Assembly: GCA_964247055.1 (NCBI GenBank) | Contig: OZ176054.1 | Coordinates: 310,001 to 374,000 of the forward strand | Source: Paragordius varius | Taxonomy: Eukaryota > Nematomorpha | DNA length: 64,000 bases | Direction of reading: 5' to 3' | Shown here: piece after piece, positions 12,743 to 24,801 of the stretch | Layout of the letters: each line of letters opens with the position of its first letter | Position numbering within the stretch: position 1 is the first letter of the stretch | Made by a program: the position numbers and the translations under genes | Notes under the pieces: model-generated | Seen by the model: the letters and a program-made list of their open reading frames with translations, nothing else | Told to the model about the DNA's origin: nothing | Database searches by the model: none

Positions 12743-15296
12743 ATGGCTACCTAAAATCCAAATTTGATCAGGTGATGTCGCCATAATTTTTTTTGGGTAG
12801 CCCTATGGTAGTTCCATCATCACCCCAAATATTTTGGGGATCGGACTATAAATGTAATTTTTATGAATTTTTTAAATATTTAAAAAATTTATTTTATACG
12901 ATTTTAAAAATAAAAATGGCTACCTAAAATCCAAATTTGATAAGGTGATGTCACTATAATTTTTTTGGGTAGCCCTATGGTAGTTCCATCATCACCCCAA
13001 ATATTTTCGAGATCGGAGTATAAATGTAATTTTTTTGAATTTTTTAAATATTTAAAAAATTTATTTTATACGATTTTAAAAATAAAAATGGCTACCTAAA
13101 ATCCAAATTTGATCAGGTGATGTCGCCATAATTTTTTTTGGGTAGCCCTATGGTAGTTCCATCATCACCCCAAATATTTTGGGGATCGGACTATAAATGT
13201 AATTTTTATGAATTTTTTAAATATTTAAAAAATTTATTTTATACGATTTTAAAAATAAAAATGGCTACCTAAAATCCAAATTTGATCAGGTGATGTCACT
13301 ATAATTTTCTTTGGGTAGCCCTATGGTAGTTCCATCATCACCCCAAATATTTTCGAGATCGGAGTATAAATGTAATTTTTATGAATTTTTTCAATATTTA
13401 AAAAATTTATTTTATACGATTTTAAAAATAAAAATGGCTACCTAAAATCCAAATTTGATCAAGTGATGTCACCATAATTTTTTTTGGGTAGCCCTATGGT
13501 AGTTCCATCATCACCCCAAATATTTTCGAGATCGGAGTATAAATGTAATTTTTATGAATTTTTTAAATATTTAAAAAATTTATTTTATACGATTTTAAAA
13601 ATAAAAATGGCTACCTAAAATCCAAATTTGATCAGGTGATGTCACCATAATTTTTTTTGGGTAGCCCTATGGTAGTTCCATCATCACCCCAAATATTTTG
13701 GGGATCGGACTATAAATGTAATTTTTATGAATTTTTTAAATATTTAAAAAATTTATTTTATACGATTTTAAAAATAAAAATGGCTACCTAAAATCCAAAT
13801 TTGATCAGGTGATGTCGCCATAATTTTTTTTGGGTAGCCCTATGGTAGTTCCATCATCACCCCAAATATTTTGGGGATCGGACTATAAATGTAATTTTTA
13901 TGATTTTTTTACATATTTAAAAAATTTATTTTATACGATATTAAAAATAAAAATGGCTACCTAAAATCCAAATTTGATCAGGTGATGTCACTATAATATT
14001 TTTTGGGTAGCCCTATGGTAGTTCCATCATCACCCCAAATATTTTCGAGATCGGAGTATAAATGTTATTTTTATAAATTTTTTAAATATTTAAAAAATTT
14101 ATTTTATACGATTTTAAAAATAAAAATGGCTACCTAAAATCCAAATTTGATCAGGTGATGTCACCATAATTTTTTTTGGGTAGCCCTATGGTAATTCCAT
14201 CATCACCCCAAATATTGTCGAGATCGGACTATAAATGTAATTTTTATGAATTTTTTAAATATTTAAAAAATTTATTTTATACGATTTTAAAAATAAAAAT
14301 GGCTACCTAAAATCCAAATTTGATCAGGTGATGTCACCATAATTTTTTTTGGGTAGCCCTATGGTAGTTCCATCATCACCCCATATATTTTCGAGATCGG
14401 AGTATTGTAATTTTTATGAATTTTTTAAATATTTAAAAAATTTATTTTATAAGATTTTAAAAATAAAAATGGCTACCTAAAATCCAAATTTGATCAGGTG
14501 ATGTCGCCATAATTTTTTTGGGTAGCCCTATGGTAGTTCCATCTCACCCCAAATATTTTCGAGATCGGAGTATAAATGTAATTTTTATGAATTTTTTAAA
14601 TATTTAAAAAATTTATTTTATACGATTTTAAAAATAAAAATGGCTACCTAAAATCCAAATTTGATCAGGTGATGTCACCATAATTTTTTTTGGGTAGCCC
14701 TATGGTAGTTCCATCATCACTTCAAATATTTTCGAGATCGGAGTATAAATGTAATTTTTATGAATTTTTTAAATATTTAAAAAATTTATTTTATACGATT
14801 TTAAAAATAAAAATGGCTACCTAAAATCCAAATTTGATCAGGTGATGTCACCATAATTTTTTTTGGGTAGCCCTATGGTAGTTCCATCATCACCCCAAAT
14901 ATTTTAGGGATCGGACTATAAATGTAATTTTTATGAATTTTTTAAATATTTAAAAAATTTATTTTATACGATTTTAAAAATAAAAATGGCTACCTAAAAT
15001 CCAAATTTGATCAGGTGATGTCGCCATAATTTTTTTTGGGTAGCCCTATGGTAGTTCCATCATCACCCCAAATATTTTGGGGATCGGACTATAAATGTAA
15101 TTTTTATGAATTTTTTAAATATTTAAAAAATTTATTTTATACGATATTAAAAATAAAAATGGCTACCTAAAATCCAAATTTGATCAGGTGATGTCACCAT
15201 AATTTTTGTTGGGTAGCCCTATGGTAGTTCCATCATCACCCCAAACATTTTTGAGATCGGAGTATAAATATTTTTATGAATTTTTTAAATATTTAA
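12743..15296. repeat. Fusion of segments paralogous to 2619-3482 and 6216-7905
   Basis: 12743-13606 (five monomers) matches 2619-3482 at offset 10124, including GATAAGG, the interrupted T run, the palindrome-breaking C and GATCAAGTG. At 13607 the match switches without a gap to 6216-7905 (offset 7391). The 3483-6215 stretch of the left copy, about 16 monomers holding the extra dimer and the 7-mer pair, has no counterpart here. Joins fall in monomer register. Confidence 0.88.
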
Positions 15297-16358
15297 AAAA
15301 TTTATTACGATTTTAAAAATAAAAATGGCTACCTAAAATCCAAATTTGATCAGGTGATGTCGCCATAATTTTTTTGGGTAGCCCTATGGTAGTTCCATCT
15401 CACCCCAAATATTTTCGAGATCGGAGTATAAATGTAATTTTTATGAATTTTTTAAATATTTAAAAAATTTATTTTATACGATTTTAAAAATAAAAATGGC
15501 TACCTAAAATCCAAATTTGATCAGGTGATGTCACCATAATTTTTTTGGGTAGCCCTATGGTAGTTCCATCATCACTTCAAATATTTTCGAGATCGGAGTA
15601 TAAATGTAATTTTTATGAATTTTTTAAATATTTAAAAAATTTATTTTATACGATTTTAAAAATAAAAATGGCTACCTAAAATCCAAATTTGATCAGGTGA
15701 TGTCACTATAATTTTTTTTGGGTAGCCCTATGGTAGTTCCATCATCACCCCAAATATTGTCGAGATCGGAGTATAAATGTAATTTTTTTGAATTTTTTAA
15801 ATATTTAAAAAATTTATTTTATACGATTTTAAAAATAAAAATGGCTACCTAAAATCCAAATTTGATCAGATGATGTCGCCATAATTTTTTTTGGGTAGCC
15901 CTATGGTAGTTCCATCATCACCCCAAATATTTTGGGGATCGGACTATAAATGTAATTTTTATGAATTTTTTAAATATTTAAAAAATTTATTTTATACGAT
16001 TTTAAAAATAAAAATGGCTACCTAAAATCCAAATTTGATCAGGTGATGTCGCCATAATTTTTTTTGGGTAGCCCTATGGTAGTTCCATCATCACCCCAAA
16101 TATTTTGGGGATCGGACTATAAAGTAATTTTTATGAATTTTTTAAATATTTAAAAAATTTATTTTATACGATATTAAAAATAAAAATGGCTACCTAAAAT
16201 CCAAATTTGATCAGGTGATGTCACCATAATTTTTGTTGGGTAGCCCTATGGTAGTTCCATCATCACCCCAAATACTTTCGAGATCGGAGTATAAATGTAA
16301 TTTTTATGAATTTTTTAAATATTTAAAAAATTTATTTTATACGATTTTAAAAATAAAA
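15297..16358. repeat. Segment colinear with 8.6-9.6 kb
   Basis: Six monomers that follow the single-copy order of the 6-mer unit (offset about 6707): TTTATTACG end, CCATCTCACC, CATCACTTC, an A-type with TTTTTTTG, two TCGCC B-types, then TGTTGGGTAG. Here the unit is present once; at 8.1-10.9 kb it is repeated. One monomer has GATCAGATGATG and one lacks two bases (ATAAAGTAAT). Confidence 0.82.
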
Positions 16359-16702
16359 ATGGCTACCTAAAATCCAAATTTGATCAGGTGATGTCGCCAT
16401 AATTTTTTTGGGTAGCCCTATGGTAGTTCCATCTCACCCCAAATATTTTCGAGATCGGAGTATAAATGTAATTTTTATGAATTTTTTAAATATTTAAAAA
16501 ATTTATTTTATACGATTTTAAAAATAAAAATGGCTACCTAAAATCCAAATTTGATCAGGTGATGTCACCATAATTTTTTTTGGGTAGCCCTATGGTAGTT
16601 CCTTCATCACTTCAAATATTTTCGAGATCGGAGTATAAATGTAATTTTTATGAATTTTTTAAATATTTAAAAAATTTATTTTATACGATTTTAAAAATAA
16701 AA

Positions 16703-19119
16703 ATGGCTACCTAAAATCCAAATTTGATCAGGTGATGTCACCATAATTTTTTTTGGGTAGCCTTATGGTAGTTCCATCATCACCCCAAATATTTTGGGGA
16801 TCGGACTATAAATGTAATTTTTATGAATTTTTTAAATATTTAAAAATTTATTTTATACGATTTTAAAAATAAAAATGGCTACCTAAAATCCAAATTTGAT
16901 CAGGTGATGTCACCATAATTTTTTTTGGGTACCCCTATGGTAGTTCCATCATCACCCCAAATATTTTTGAGATCGGAGTATAAATGTAATTTTTATGAAT
17001 TTTTTAAATATTTAAAAAATTTATTTTATACGATTTTAAAATAAAAATGGCTACCTAAAATCCAAATTTGATCAGGTGATGTCGCCATAATTTTTTTTGG
17101 GTAGCCCTATGGTAGTTCCATCATCACCCCAAATATTTTTGAGATCGGAGTATAAATGTAATTTTTATGAATTTTTTAAATATTTAAAAAATTTATTTTA
17201 TACGATTTTAAAAATAAAAATGGCTACCTAAAATCCAAATTTGATCAGGTGATGTCACCATAATTTTTTTTGGGTAGCCCCATGGTAGTTCCATCATCAC
17301 CCCAAATATTTTCGAGATCGGAGTATAAATGTAATTTTTATGAATTTTTTAAATATTTAAAAAATTTATTTTATACGATTTTAAAAATAAAAATGGCTAC
17401 CTAAAATCCAAATTTGATCAGGTGATGTCGCCATAATTTTTTTTGGGTAGCCCTATGGTAGTTCCATCATCACCCCAAATATTTTTGGGATCGGACTATA
17501 AATGTAATTTTTATGAATTTTTTAAATATTTAAAAAATTTATTTTATACGATTTTAAAAATAAAAATGGCTACCTAAAATCCAAATTTGATCAGGTGATG
17601 TCACCATAATTTTTTTTGGGTAGCCCTATGGTAATTCCATCATCACCCCAAATATTGTCGAGATCGGAGTATAAATGTAATTTTTTTGAATTTTTTAAAT
17701 ATTTAAAAAATTTATTTTATACGATTTAAAAAATAAAAATGGCTACCTAAAATCCAAATTTGATCAGGTGATGTCGCCATAATTTTTTTTGGGTAGCCCT
17801 ATGGTAGTTCCATCATCACCCCAAATACTTTGGGGATCGGACTATAAATGTAATTTTTATGAATTTTTTAAATACTTAAAAAATTTATTTTATACGATTT
17901 TAAAAATAAAAATGGCTACCTAAAATCCAAATTTGATCAGGTGATGTCACCATAATTTTTTTTGGGTAGCCTTATGGTAGTTCCATCATCACCCCAAATA
18001 TTTTGGGGATCGGACTATAAATGTAATTTTTATGAATTTTTTAAATATTTAAAAATTTATTTTATACGATTTTAAAAATAAAAATGGCTACCTAAAATCC
18101 AAATTTGATCAGGTGATGTCACCATAATTTTTTTTGGGTACCCCTATGGTAGTTCCATCATCACCCCAAATATTTTTGAGATCGGAGTATAAATGTAATT
18201 TTTATGAATTTTTTAAATATTTAAAAAATTTATTTTATACGATTTTAAAATAAAAATGGCTACCTAAAATCCAAATTTGATCAGGTGATGTCGCCATAAT
18301 TTTTTTTGGGTAGCCCTATGGTAGTTCCATCATCACCCCAAATATTTTTGAGATCGGAGTATAAATGTAATTTTTATGAATTTTTTAAATATTTAAAAAA
18401 TTTATTTTATACGATTTTAAAAATAAAAATGGCTACCTAAAATCCAAATTTGATCAGGTGATGTCGCCATAATTTTTTTTGGGTAGCCCTATGGTAGTTC
18501 CATCATCACCCCAAATATTTTCGAGATCGGACTATAAATGTAATTTTTATGAATTTTTTAAATATTTAAAAAATTTATTTTATACGATTTTAAAAATAAA
18601 AATGGCTACCTAAAATTCAAATTTGATCAGGTGATGTCACTATAATTTTTTTGGGTAGCCCTATGGTAGTTCCATCATCACCCCAAATATTTTGGGGATC
18701 GGACTATAAATGTAATTTTTATGAATTTTTTAAATATTTAAAAAATTTATTTTATACGATTTTAAAAATAAAAATGGCTACCTAAAATCCAAATTTGATC
18801 AGGTGATGTCACCATAATTTTTTTTGGGTAGCCCTATGGTAATTCCATCATCACCCCAAATATTGTCGAGATCGGAGTATAAATGTAATTTTTTTGAATT
18901 TTTTAAATATTTAAAAAATTTATTTTATACGATTTAAAAAATAAAAATGGCTACCTAAAATCCAAATTTGATCAGGTGATGTCGCCATAATTTTTTTTGG
19001 GTAGCCCTATGGTAGTTCCATCATCACCCCAAATACTTTGGGGATCGGACTATAAATGTAATTTTTATGAATTTTTTAAATACTTAAAAAATTTATTTTA
19101 TACGATTTTAAAAATAAAA
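16703..19119. repeat. Seven-monomer higher-order repeat, two copies, ~1208-bp period
   Basis: Copies 16703-17911 and 17912-19119. The outer monomers agree closely: CCTTATGG, GGGTACCCC (16927, 18136), GTAATTCC with GTCGAG, CGATTTAAAAAAT (17723, 18931), CAAATACTTTGGGG with AAATACTTAA. Monomers in the middle differ (for example GCCCCATGG against an ordinary TCGCC monomer), which suggests later replacement of the centre of one copy. The first copy overlaps the 16359-17565 segment. Confidence 0.85.
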
Positions 19120-20492
19120 ATGGCTACCTAAAATCCAAATTTGATCAGGTGATGTCACCATAATTTTTTTTGGGTAGCCCTATGGTAGTTCCATCGTCAC
19201 CCCAAATATTTTCGAGATCGGAGTATAAATGTAATTTTTATGAATTTTTTAAATATTTAAAAAATTTATTTTATACGATTTTAAAAATAAAAATGACTAC
19301 CTAAAATCCAAATTTGATCAGGTGATGTCGCCATAATTTTTTTGGGTAGCCCTATGGTAGTTCCATCATCACCCCAAATATTTTCGAGATCGGAGTATAA
19401 ATGTAATTTTTATGAATTTTTTAAATATTTAAAAAATTTATTTTATACGATTTTAAAAATAAAAATGGCTACCTAAAATCCAAATTTGATCAGGTGATGT
19501 CGCCATAATTTTTTTTGGGTAGCCCTATGGTAGTTCCATCATCACCCCGAATACTTTGGGGATCAGAGTATAAATGTAATTTTTATGAATTTTTTAAATA
19601 TTTAAAAAATTTATTTTATACGATTTTAAAAATAAAAATGGCTACCTAAAATCCAAATTTGATCAGGTGATGTCGCCATAATTTTTTTTGGGTAGCCCTA
19701 TGGTAGTTCCATCATCACCCCAAATATTTTCGAGATCGGAGTATAAATGTAATTTTTATGAATTTTTTAAATATTTAAAAAATTTATTTTATATGATTTT
19801 AAAAATAAAAATTGCTACCTAAAATCCAAATGATGTCACTATAATTTTTTTTGGGTAGCCCTATGGTAGTTTCATCATAACCCCAAATATTTTGGGGATC
19901 GGACTATAAATGTAATTTTTATGAATTTTTTAAATATTTAAAAAATTTATTTTATACGATTTTAAAAATAAAAATGGCTACCTAAAATCCAAATTTGATC
20001 AGGTGATGTCACCATAATTTTTTTTGGGTAGCCCTATGGTAGTTCCATCATCACCCCAAATATTTTCGAGATCGGAGTATAAATGTAATTTTTATGAATT
20101 TTTTAAATATTTAAAAAATTTATTTTATATGATTTTAAAAATAAAAATTGCTACCTAAAATCCAAATTTGATCAGGTGATGTCACTATAATTTTTTTTGG
20201 GTAGCCCTATGGTAGTTTCATCATAACCCCAAATATTTTTGGGATCGGACTTTAAATGTAATTTTTATGAGTTTTTTAAATATTTAAAAAATTTATTTTA
20301 TACGATTTTAAAAATAAAAATGGCTACCTAAAATCCATATTTGATCAGGTGATGTCACCATAATTTTTTTTGGGTAGCCCTATGGTAATTCCATCATCAC
20401 CCCAAATATTGTCGAGATCGGACTATAAATGTAATTTTTATGAATTTTTTAAATATCTAAAAAATTTATTTTATACGATTTTAAAAATAAAA
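19120..20492. repeat. Array segment with diverged monomers and an imperfect dimer
   Basis: Eight monomers with above-average divergence: CCATCGTCACC, AATGACTACC, CCCGAATACTTTGGGG with ATCAGAG, and two copies of a pair in which TATATGATTTT is followed by ATTGCTACC and TTTCATCATAACCCC (about 19.79 and 20.12 kb). The first of the pair lacks about 10 bp (CCAAATGATGTC). No other sequence is present. Confidence 0.82.
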
Positions 20493-21007
20493 ATGGCTAC
20501 CTAAAATCCAAATTTGATCAGGTGATGTCACTATAATTTTTTTTGGGTAGCCCTATGGTAGTTCCATCATCACCCCAAATATTTTCGAGATCGGAGTATA
20601 AATGTAATTTTTATGAATTTTTTAAATATTTAAAAAATTTATTTTATACGATTTTAAAAATAAAAATGGCTACCTAAAATCCAAATTTGATCAGGTGATG
20701 TCGCCATAATTTTTTTGGGTAGCCCTATGGTAGTTCCATCATCACCCCAAATATTTTCGAGATCGGAGTATAAATGTAATTTTTATGAATTTTTTAAATA
20801 TTTAAAAAATTTATTTTATACGATTTTAAAAATAAAAATGGCTACCTAAAATCCAAATTTGATCAGGTGATGTCGCCATAATTTTTTTTGGGTAGCCCTA
20901 TGGTAGTTCCATCATCACCCCGAATACTTTGGGGATCGGACTATAAATGTATTTATGAATTTTTTAAATATTTAAAAAATTTATTTTATACGATTTTAAA
21001 AATAAAA
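20493..21007. repeat. Three-monomer segment duplicated 15.8 kb away at 36313-36827
   Basis: The offset is exactly 15820 bp. The last monomer carries the rare combination CCCGAATACTTTGGGG plus a 5-bp deletion (AAATGTATTTATG), found in both copies at 20921 and 36741. Flanking monomers differ on both sides, so the shared segment is short and bounded. Confidence 0.87.
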
Positions 21008-22389
21008 ATGGCTACCTAAAATCCAAATTTGATCAGGTGATGTCACCATAATTTTTTTTGGGTAGCCCTATGGTAGTTCCATCATCACCCCAAATATTTT
21101 CGAGATCGGAGTTTAAATGTAATTTTTATGAATTTTTTAAATATTTAAAAAATTTATTTTATACGATTTTAAAAATAAAAATGGCTACCTAAAATCCAAA
21201 TTTGATCAGGTGATGTCACCATAATTTTTTTTGGGTAGCCCTATAGTAATTCCATCATCACCCCAAATATTTTGGGGATCGAACTATAAATGTAATTTTT
21301 ATTAATTTTTTAAATATTTAAAAAATTTATTTTATACGATTTTAAAAATAAAAATGGCTACCTAAAATCCAAATTTGATCAGGTGATGTCGCCATAATTT
21401 TTTTTGGGTAGCCCTATGGTAGTTCCATCATCACCCCAAATATTTTGGGGATCGGACTATAAATGTAATTTTTATGAATTTTTTAAATATTTAAAAAATT
21501 TATTTTATACGATTTAAAAAATAAAAATGGCTACCTAAAATCCAAATTTGATCAGGTGATGTCACTATAATTTTTTTTGGGTAGCCCTATGGTAGTTCCA
21601 TCATCACCCCAAATATTTTCGAGATCGGAATATAAATGTAATTTTTATGAATTTTTTAAATATTTAAAAAATTTATTTTATACGATTTTAAAAATAAAAA
21701 TGGCTACCTAAAATCCAAATTTGATAAGGTGATGTCGCCATAATTTTTTTGGGTAGCCCTATGGTAGTTCCATCTCACCCCAAATATTTTCGAGATCGGA
21801 GTATAAATGTAATTTTTAAGAATTTTTTAAATATTTAAAAAATTTATTTTATACGATTTTAAAAATAAAAATGGCTACATAAAATCCAAATTTGATCAGG
21901 TGATGTCACCATAATTTTTTTTGGGTAGCCCTATGGTAGTTCCATCATCACCCCAAATATTTTGGGGATCGGACTATAAATGTAATTTTTATGAATTTTT
22001 TAAATATTTAAAAAATTTATTTTATACGATTTTAAAAATAAAAATGGCTACCTAAAATCCAAATTTGATCAGGTGATGTCACTATAATTTTTTTTGGGTA
22101 GCCCTATGGTAGTTCCATCATAACCCCAAATATTTTTGGGATCGGACTTTAAATGTAATTTTTATGAATTTTTTAAATATTTAAAAAATTTATTTTATAC
22201 GATTTTAAAAATAAAAATGGCTACCTAAAATTTAAATTTGATCAGGTGATGTCACCATAATTTTTTTTGGGTAGCCCTATGGTAGTTCCATCATCACCCC
22301 AAATATTTTGGGGATCGGACTATAAATGTAATTTTTATGAATTTTTTAAATATTTAAAAAATTTATTTTATACGATTTTAAAAATAAAA
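21008..22389. repeat. Ordinary array segment
   Basis: Eight monomers of mixed types with private changes such as CTATAGTAATTCC with ATTAATTT, CGATTTAAAAAAT, GGCTACATAAAA and AAAATTTAAATTT. One has CATAACCCC with TTTTTGGGATCGGACTTT, a third linked haplotype that recurs to the right. I saw no higher-order unit confined to this stretch. Confidence 0.8.
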
Positions 22390-24628
22390 ATGGCTACCTA
22401 AAATCCAAATTTGATCAGGTGATGTCGCCATAATTTTTTTGGGTAGCCCTATGGTAGTTCCATCATCACCCCAAATATTTTGGGGATCGGACTATAAATG
22501 TAATTTTTATGAATTTTTTAAATATTTAAAAAATTTATTTTATACGATTTTAAAAATAAAAATGGCTACCTAAAATCCAAATTTGATCAGGTGATGTCAC
22601 TATAATTTTTTTTGGGTAGCCCTATGGTAGTTCCATCATCACCCCAAATATTTTCGAGATCGGAATATAAATGTAATTTTTATGAATTTTTTAAATATTT
22701 AAAAAATTTATTTTATACGATTTTAAAAATAAAAATGGCTACCTAAAATCCAAATTTGATAAGGTGATGTCACTATAATTTTTTTTGGGTAGCCCTATGG
22801 TAGTTCCATCATAACCCCAAATATTTTTGGGATCGGACTTTAAATGTAATTTTTATGAATTTTTTAAATATTTAAAAAATTTATTTTATACGATTTTAAA
22901 AATAAAAATGGCTACCTAAAATCCAAATTTGATCAGGTGATGTCACCATATTTGTTTTGGGTAGCCCTATGGTAGTTCCATCATCACCCCAAATATTTTC
23001 GAGATCGGAGTATAAATGTAATTTTTATGAATTTTTTAAATATTTAAAAAATTTATTTTATACGATTTTAAAAATAAAAATGGCTACCTAAAATCCAAAT
23101 TTGATCAGGTGATGTCACTATAATTTTTTTTGGGTAGCCCTATGGTAGTTCCATCATCACCCCAAATATTTTCGAGATCGGAATATAAATGTAATTTTTA
23201 TGAATTTTTTAAATATTTAAAAAATTTATTTTATACGATTTTAAAAATAAAAATGGCTACCTAAAATCCAAATTTGATAAGGTGATGTCACTATAATTTT
23301 TTTTGGGTAGCCCTATGGTAGTTCCAACATCACCCCAAATATTTTCGAGATCGGAGTATAAATGTAATTTTTATGAATTTTTTAAATATTTAAAAAATTT
23401 ATTTTATACGATTTTAAAAATAAAAATGGCTACCTAAAATCCAAATTTGATCAGGTGATGTCACCATATTTGTTTTGGGTAGCCCTATGGTAGTTCCATC
23501 ATCACCCCAAATATTTTCGAGATCGGAGTATAAATGTAATTTTTATGAATTTTTTAAATATTTAAAAAATTTATTTTATACGATTTTAAAAATAAAAATG
23601 GCTACCTAAAATCCAAATTTGATCAGGTGATGTCACCATAATTTTTTTTGGGTAGCCCTATGGTAGTTCCATCATCACCCCAAATATTTTCGAGATCGGA
23701 ATATAAATGTATTTTTTATGAATTTTTTAAATATTTAAAAAATTTATTCTATACGATTTTAAAAATAAAAATGGCTACCTAAAATCCAAATTTGATCAGG
23801 TGATGTCGCCATAATTTTTTTTGCGTAGCCCTATGGTAGTTCCATCATCACCCCAAATATTTTGGGGATCGGACTATAAATGTAATTTTTATGAATTTTT
23901 TAAATATTTAAAAAATTTATTTTATACGATTTTAAAAATAAAAATGGCTACCTAAAATCCAAATTTGATCAGGTGATGTCACCATAATTTTTTTTGGGTA
24001 GCCCTCTGGTAGTTCCATCATCACCCCAAATATTTTCGAGATCGGAGTATAAATGTAATTTTTATGAATTTTTTAAATATTTAAAAAATTTATTTTATAT
24101 GATTTTAAAAATAAAAATGGCTACCTAAAATCCAAATTTGATCAGGTGATGTCACCATAATTTTTTTTGGGTAGCCCTATGGTAGTTCCATCATCACCCC
24201 AAATATTTTCGAGATCGGAGTATAAATGTAATTTTTATGAATTTTTAAAATATTTAAAAAATTTATTTTATACGATTTTAAAAAAAAATGGCTATCTAAA
24301 ATCCAAATTTGATCAGGTGATGTCACTATAATTTTTTTGGGTAGCCCTATAGTAGTTCCATCATCACCCCAAATATTTTGGGTATCGGACTATAAATGTA
24401 ATTTTTATGAATTTTTTAAATATTTAAAAAATTTATTTTATACGATTTTAAAAATAAAAATGGCTACCTAAAATCCAAATTTGATCAGGTGATGCCATAA
24501 TTTTTTTTGGGGACCCTATGGTAGTTCCATCATCACCCCAAATATTTTCGAGATCGGAGTATAAATGTAATTTTTATGAATTTTTTAAATATTTAAAAAA
24601 TTTATTTTATACGATTTTAAAAATAAAA

Positions 24629-24801
24629 ATGGCTACCTAAAATCCAAATTTGATCAGGTGATGTCACCATAATTTTTTTTGGGTAGCCCTATGGTAGTTC
24701 CATCATCACCCCAAATATTTTGGGGATCGGACTATAAATGTAATTTTTATGAATTTTTTAAATATTTAAAAAATTTATTTTATACGATTTTAAAAATAAA
24801 A
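24629..24801 (+). repeat. Reference B-type monomer (173 bp, GGGG..GGAC form)
   Basis: Same monomer as the A-type except for a linked set of changes in the variable block: TTTTGGGGATCGGAC replaces TTTTCGAGATCGGAG. The upstream ACCCC then pairs perfectly with GGGG. B-types make up roughly half of the monomers in the first 19 kb, are scattered through 20-50 kb, and after 50.8 kb I see only one clear case (near 58.2 kb). Mixed forms exist (CGAG with GGAC, GTCGAG, TTGAGG, TTTGGG), so the two types have recombined or mutated between each other, but the pure combinations predominate. Confidence 0.9.
24709..24725 (+). repeat. B-type hairpin CCCCAAA-TAT-TTTGGGG
   Basis: Seven perfect base pairs (four G:C, three A:T) around a 3-nt loop. 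It is present in every B-type monomer and absent from A-types, where CGAG replaces GGGG. It is the only strong G:C hairpin of the repeat. It is lost in the local subfamily at 41.3-45.4 kb, where CCCC has become a CATTA-containing variant while GGGG is kept. Confidence 0.85.
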
